9,195 bases of DNA, taken from positions 1 through 9,195 of the forward strand of contig JAHENO010000199.1 of the NCBI GenBank assembly GCA_018609945.1, given 5' to 3'. The notes under the pieces are model-generated. The model saw nothing but the letters and a program-made list of their open reading frames with translations. It did no database searches and was not told where the DNA came from. Numbering within the stretch: the first letter of the stretch is position 1; every line of letters starts with the position of its first letter. The stretch comes from Haloarculaceae archaeon (lineage in GTDB: Archaea; Halobacteriota; Halobacteria; Halobacteriales; Haloarculaceae). Both the position numbers and the translations under genes were made by a program. Below are positions 6,158 to 9,195 of this stretch, piece by piece.

Positions 6158-7254
6158 CCGAGTACGACGACACCCGTGAGGGGGCGCTGTCGGAGGGTCC
6201 ACTCCTTTCGGTTTCGGACCTGCACACGTACTTCGACACCGAGGAGGGGACGGTGCGGGCCGTCGACGGCGTCAGTTTCGACGTCGACCGTGGCGAGACG
6301 GTCGCGCTGGTCGGCGAGAGCGGGTCGGGCAAGACCGTCACCGGCGAGTCGATCACGCGGCTGTTCCGGAGCCCGCCGGGCTATATCCCCGAGGGGTCGA
6401 TCCAGTTCGACGGCCGCGAGGTCACGGCGATGTCCGAAGCGGAACTCCGCGAACTGCGGGGCGGCCGGGTGAGCCACGTCTTCCAGAACCCGCAGGGCGC
6501 CCTGAACCCGGTCTACACGGTCGGCTGGCAACTCCGGGAGGCGATCGAACTCCACCAGGGTGTCGACACGGAGGAGGCCCGCGACCGCGCGATCGAACTC
6601 CTCTCGCGGGTGGGAATCCCCGAGGCCGGCACCCGGCTCGACGACTACCCCCACGAGTTCTCCGGCGGGCAGAAACAGCGGGTGATGATCGCCATCGCGC
6701 TGGCCTGCGAGCCCGACCTGCTGATCGCCGACGAACCCACCACGGCGCTCGACGTGACCATCCAGGCACAGATCCTCCGGCTCTTCGCGGACCTCCAGCA
6801 GGAACGCGACATGGCTGTCCTCTTCATCACCCACGACCTCGGCGTGGTCGCGGAGGTGGCCGACCGCGTGGTCGTCCTGTACGCCGGCAAGGTCATGGAG
6901 CGTGGCTCCGTCGAGGACATCTTCGAGACGCCGGCCCATCCGTACACCCGGGCGCTGCTGGCCTGTCTCCCCGGCGAGGGGTCGGTGGGCGGCATTCCGG
7001 GCGAGATTCCCGACCCGACGGACCCACCCGAGGGTTGCCGGTTCGCCGACCGCTGTACGCACGACCGCGAGGAGTGTCACGAGGGTGGCCAGCCACCCCT
7101 CCACGGTCTCGACGGTGACGGAGACGGTCACGTCGTCTCCTGTATCCACTTCGGTCCCGGCGGCGATCCCGACGTCGTGCTCGGCGACAGTGAACAACGG
7201 CACACGTCAGACAGCAGGAGGCAGACCAGGACTGACGGGGGCGACGACCGATGA
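6154..7254 (+). CDS. dppD: ABC transporter ATP-binding protein, DppD/OppD type
   Basis: This 366-residue ATPase is one of the pair that drives uptake. It shows Walker A GESGSGKT (54-61), Q-loop Gln111, signature FSGGQKQR (169-176), Walker B LLIADEPTTALD (189-200) and switch His227, all intact. The oligopeptide-transporter C-terminal domain follows (HPYTRALLACLPG at 262-274) with cysteines 295, 301, 308 and 330. The spacing C-x5-C-x6-C matches the pattern that binds a 4Fe-4S cluster in a structurally characterised bacterial DppD; cluster binding here is inferred. After Cys330 comes a hydrophilic tail of about 35 residues ending in charged amino acids, longer than needed. The start at 6154 is fixed by the ATGA overlap with the permease stop, with GGAGG at 6136-6140. 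The frame stays open far upstream within dppC, but that part is not family-like. Confidence 0.95.
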   Translation: MTEYDDTREGALSEGPLLSVSDLHTYFDTEEGTVRAVDGVSFDVDRGETVALVGESGSGKTVTGESITRLFRSPPGYIPEGSIQFDGREVTAMSEAELRELRGGRVSHVFQNPQGALNPVYTVGWQLREAIELHQGVDTEEARDRAIELLSRVGIPEAGTRLDDYPHEFSGGQKQRVMIAIALACEPDLLIADEPTTALDVTIQAQILRLFADLQQERDMAVLFITHDLGVVAEVADRVVVLYAGKVMERGSVEDIFETPAHPYTRALLACLPGEGSVGGIPGEIPDPTDPPEGCRFADRCTHDREECHEGGQPPLHGLDGDGDGHVVSCIHFGPGGDPDVVLGDSEQRHTSDSRRQTRTDGGDDR

Positions 7255-8567
7255 CTGTCGGCGGACAGCCGCTCCTGGACGTGCAGGGACTGGAGAAACA
7301 CTACCCGGTCACCCAGGGCTTTCTCAACGAGGAGGTGGGGCGGGTGCGTGCGGTCGACGGCATCAGCTTCGACCTCGCGGGCGGCGAGACGTTCGGCATC
7401 GTCGGCGAGTCGGGCTGTGGGAAGACCACGGCGGCGCTGGCGCTACTCCGGCTGGTCGAGCCCACGGGCGGGACGGTGCTGTTCCGTGGTGAGGACGTCA
7501 CCGACTTCGACGCCGAGCGACTCAAGCGGTTCCGCCGCGAGGCGGGGATCATCTTCCAGGACCCCGATTCGAGTTTCGACCCGCGGATGAGCGTCGGCGA
7601 CGCCGTCGCCGAGCCGCTGGTCGTCCAGGGGATGGACGACACGGACCGCCGGCGCGAGATCGTCGCGGACCTCCTCGAACGGGTGGGGCTCTCGGCGGCG
7701 GACGCCGAGCGCTACCCCCACGAGTTCTCGGGCGGCCAGAAACAGCGGATCGCGCTGGCCCGGGCGCTCTCGGTCAACCCGGACCTCATCGTCGCCGACG
7801 AGCCCGTGTCCGCGCTGGACGTCTCGACCAAGGCGGAGATCATCGCGCTGCTCGACCGGCTCCAGGCGGCCTTCGGCCTGACACTGATCGTCATCAGTCA
7901 CGACCTCGGTGTCGTCCGGGAGATCTGTGACCGCGTCGCCGTCATGTATCTCGGCGAGTTCGTCGAGGTCGGCCCCACCGAGGAGCTGTTTGCCGACCCG
8001 CAACACCCCTACACCCGGGCGCTGCTCTCGTCGATACCGACGCCCGACCCGGCCGAGCGTGGCATGGGTGTCGAACTCGAGGGCGACGTTCCCGATCCCG
8101 AGTCGCCGCCGCCAGGCTGTCGGTTCCACACCCGGTGTCCCGAGGTGATTCCACCCGATGATCTCGCCCTCTCGCAGGACGTCTGGCGGCGCGTCCTGCA
8201 CTTCCGCCAGCACGTCCGCGACGGCGTGCTCGATTCCGAGGGCATCGCCGAACTCGCCGCACTCGCGGCCGACGAGGCGACCGCGGACGACCTCGCGGCC
8301 GTGCCCGCCGAGGCCGTCCACGACGTGCTCCGGCGGGAGTACGACCTCCCCGACCGACTCCCCGACGCCGACGCCGAGGCCGTCCTCGACCGCGCGCTCG
8401 ACCGGATCGCGGCTGGCGACCTCGACGGGGCGCGGGAGACCCTCGCCGAGGCCTTCGTCACCCCCTGCGAGCGCGAGACGCCGCCTCTCGAGGAACACTC
8501 GCCCGGGCGCGAGGCGGCCTGTCTCCTCCACGAACCCGCGTACAGCGACGTCGGTCGCGGGGAGTGA
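7251..8567 (+). CDS. dppF: ABC transporter ATP-binding protein, DppF/OppF type, with helical insertion in the cluster domain
   Basis: This 438-residue protein is the second ATPase, partner of the upstream one. It has Walker A GESGCGKT (52-59), Q-loop Gln103, signature FSGGQKQR (159-166), Walker B LIVADEPVSALD (179-190) and His217. The C-terminal domain begins as usual (HPYTRALLSSIP at 252-263, PPPGCRFHTRCP at 286-297) with Cys290-x5-Cys296. The next cysteine should follow within about ten residues. Instead a strongly acidic, Ala-rich and probably helical block of about 100 residues (302-404) intervenes before Cys406 and the family ending ERETPPL...AACLLH with Cys424. Usual family length is near 320-340 residues, so the insertion explains the excess. 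The ATG overlaps the dppD stop by four bases. It is probably the last gene of the operon. Confidence 0.95.
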   Translation: MTVGGQPLLDVQGLEKHYPVTQGFLNEEVGRVRAVDGISFDLAGGETFGIVGESGCGKTTAALALLRLVEPTGGTVLFRGEDVTDFDAERLKRFRREAGIIFQDPDSSFDPRMSVGDAVAEPLVVQGMDDTDRRREIVADLLERVGLSAADAERYPHEFSGGQKQRIALARALSVNPDLIVADEPVSALDVSTKAEIIALLDRLQAAFGLTLIVISHDLGVVREICDRVAVMYLGEFVEVGPTEELFADPQHPYTRALLSSIPTPDPAERGMGVELEGDVPDPESPPPGCRFHTRCPEVIPPDDLALSQDVWRRVLHFRQHVRDGVLDSEGIAELAALAADEATADDLAAVPAEAVHDVLRREYDLPDRLPDADAEAVLDRALDRIAAGDLDGARETLAEAFVTPCERETPPLEEHSPGREAACLLHEPAYSDVGRGE

Positions 8568-8592
8568 TCGACGATCGGCACGGAGAGGGGGC

Positions 8593-8598
8593 CTTTTC
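8593..8598 (+). promoter_or_regulatory. TATA-like box for the small membrane protein gene
   Basis: CTTTTC, inside a GC-rich gap, lies 24 to 29 bases before the ATG at 8622. This is the spacing expected for a leaderless haloarchaeal transcript, and it suggests the small gene can be transcribed separately from the transporter operon. Confidence 0.45.
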
Positions 8599-8621
8599 AC
8601 CGTCGAGGCGCTTCACCGTGT

Positions 8622-8996
8622 ATGGCCGACCGAGACGGCCACGGGACCGGCGACGGCGGCGAGACCAGTGACAGTGACCGTCGCGGGGACCCTGCGCGGC
8701 GCGCGGCCGCCGGCGTGCCGGTGGAGATGCGTCTCGAGGGCGAGTCGCAGTCCGATCCGGCGGGAGACAAGTCGACGGCGCCGGACCCGCCGACAGTCGT
8801 GGCGCTGACCGGGCGGGCCGGCGTCGTCCTCGCGGTCGGGTCACTCGGCCTCGCCCTCCTGGGTGTCGGCGGGTTCGTCGTCGGCCTCCAGCCGTACGGT
8901 GCCGTCGCCACGGTCCTGGCGCTGGCGGGTGTCACCGTCGCGATGGTCCTGGGAATGGCCTACCAGGCCTACACCGGCGACTGGATCGGTGAGTGA
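8622..8996 (+). CDS. Small two-helix membrane protein of unknown function, 124 aa
   Basis: A hydrophilic, charged N-terminal half (about residues 1-60, rich in Asp, Gly, Arg and Ser) is followed by two hydrophobic segments at about 66-88 and 92-115. A short end with GDWIGE closes the protein. The middle stretch VPVEMRLEGES may form a small beta element. Small haloarchaeal membrane proteins of this type (cytoplasmic tail plus hairpin of two helices) are common and usually unannotated, and I do not recognise the family. It lies 54 bases after the last transporter gene on the same strand, with a TATA-like box spaced for a leaderless transcript, so it is probably a separate unit that could also be read through from the operon. 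No motif links it to transport. Confidence 0.75.
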   Translation: MADRDGHGTGDGGETSDSDRRGDPARRAAAGVPVEMRLEGESQSDPAGDKSTAPDPPTVVALTGRAGVVLAVGSLGLALLGVGGFVVGLQPYGAVATVLALAGVTVAMVLGMAYQAYTGDWIGE

Positions 8997-9044
8997 ACGG
9001 GCACGGATGGAATAGTCACTGAAGCGTCGGGCTGTGGCTGATAT

Positions 9045-9073
9045 CCGGGGGAGTGCTTAGGGCACGACCCCGG
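9045..9073 (+). terminator. Intergenic hairpin between converging genes, possible terminator
   Basis: CCGGGG (9045-9050) pairs with CCCCGG (9068-9073). GTGC (9053-9056) pairs with GCAC (9062-9065) inside it around a 5-base loop. The two stems are joined by a symmetric GA/GA internal loop that could stack as tandem sheared G-A pairs in plus-strand RNA. It sits between two genes that end toward each other. A T-tract, the usual archaeal termination signal, is nearly absent: only TTT follows at 9084-9086. Termination is therefore a guess. Confidence 0.4.
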
Positions 9074-9112
9074 AGACGGTGCGTTTCGTCACGCCAGGTT
9101 TCACGCCGCGGC

Positions 9113-9195
9113 TCAGATGACGCGGTTTTGGAGGTAGTCGAGGTGTTTGGCGTTGTAGACGATTTTGACGTCGTCGGTGGCGGCGGAGCCGATGC
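9113..9195 (-). CDS. C-terminal end of an unrecognised protein (partial, 26 residues visible)
   Basis: On the minus strand a frame enters from beyond the right edge and ends at TGA (9113-9115). The visible residues include ATDDVKIVYNAKHLDYLQNR and end in Val-Ile. Codon third positions are almost all G or C, and the residue mix is ordinary for a haloarchaeal soluble protein, which supports real coding. I do not recognise the family. The gene converges on the small membrane protein gene. Confidence 0.6.
   Translation of the reverse strand, partial: IGSAATDDVKIVYNAKHLDYLQNRVI

Noticed and set aside
4751..6202. 483-codon minus-strand frame opposite dppC
   Set aside because: Composition artefact of the GC-rich permease gene; no motif and no ribosome site.
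5818..7203. 461-codon minus-strand frame opposite dppC and dppD
   Set aside because: Same cause: it mirrors the codon pattern of the ATPase gene and has no recognisable domain.
1..9195. CRISPR array, insertion sequence or rRNA
   Set aside because: I saw no regularly spaced repeats, no transposase or terminal inverted repeats, and no rRNA-like sequence in the window.

Overview
The window reads as chromosomal DNA of a halophilic archaeon (class Halobacteria). The main coding part is very GC-rich (hand count 45 of 60 bases at 2041-2100). Its proteins are acidic, and the binding protein carries a Tat-type lipoprotein signal with a Gly/Ser/Asp-rich linker. Starts follow AT-rich TATA-like boxes with little or no leader, and the tRNA gene does not encode CCA. 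The genus cannot be named from this stretch.

Layout. Positions 1-1560 are clearly less GC-rich (hand count 45 of 120 at 301-420) and gene-poor. They hold a tiny antitoxin-like gene on the minus strand (135-266), a zinc-ribbon membrane protein (770-1156) and long stretches with no convincing gene. A tRNA-Phe(GAA) gene on the minus strand (1560-1633) marks the boundary: its 3' end faces the AT-richer side, as expected if an element integrated into the tRNA. From 1851 to 8567 runs one tight five-gene plus-strand operon for a dipeptide/oligopeptide-type (Dpp/Opp) ABC importer: lipoprotein binding protein, two permeases and two ATPases. The junctions are a 9-base gap, a 1-base overlap and two 4-base ATGA overlaps. 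A small two-helix membrane protein follows (8622-8996) with its own TATA-like box. The 3' end of an unrecognised minus-strand gene (9113-9195) closes the window.

How it works together. The binding protein would be exported folded by Tat, lipid-anchored outside the cell and deliver ligand to the permease heterodimer. The two ATPases would power uptake. Both ATPases have intact catalytic motifs and the C-terminal four-cysteine segment known to bind a 4Fe-4S cluster in a bacterial DppD. The real substrate cannot be read from sequence, because this family also imports other small solutes.

Most notable. The binding protein appears circularly permuted. The part that normally ends a family-5 solute-binding protein lies at the N-terminus, right after the lipoprotein linker. 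The normal N-terminal part follows, and the protein stops at the point where the displaced part would normally begin. The operon has two further departures: about 100 helical residues inserted between the second and third cysteines of the second ATPase's cluster motif, and about 160 extra N-terminal residues with two extra predicted membrane helices on the second permease.
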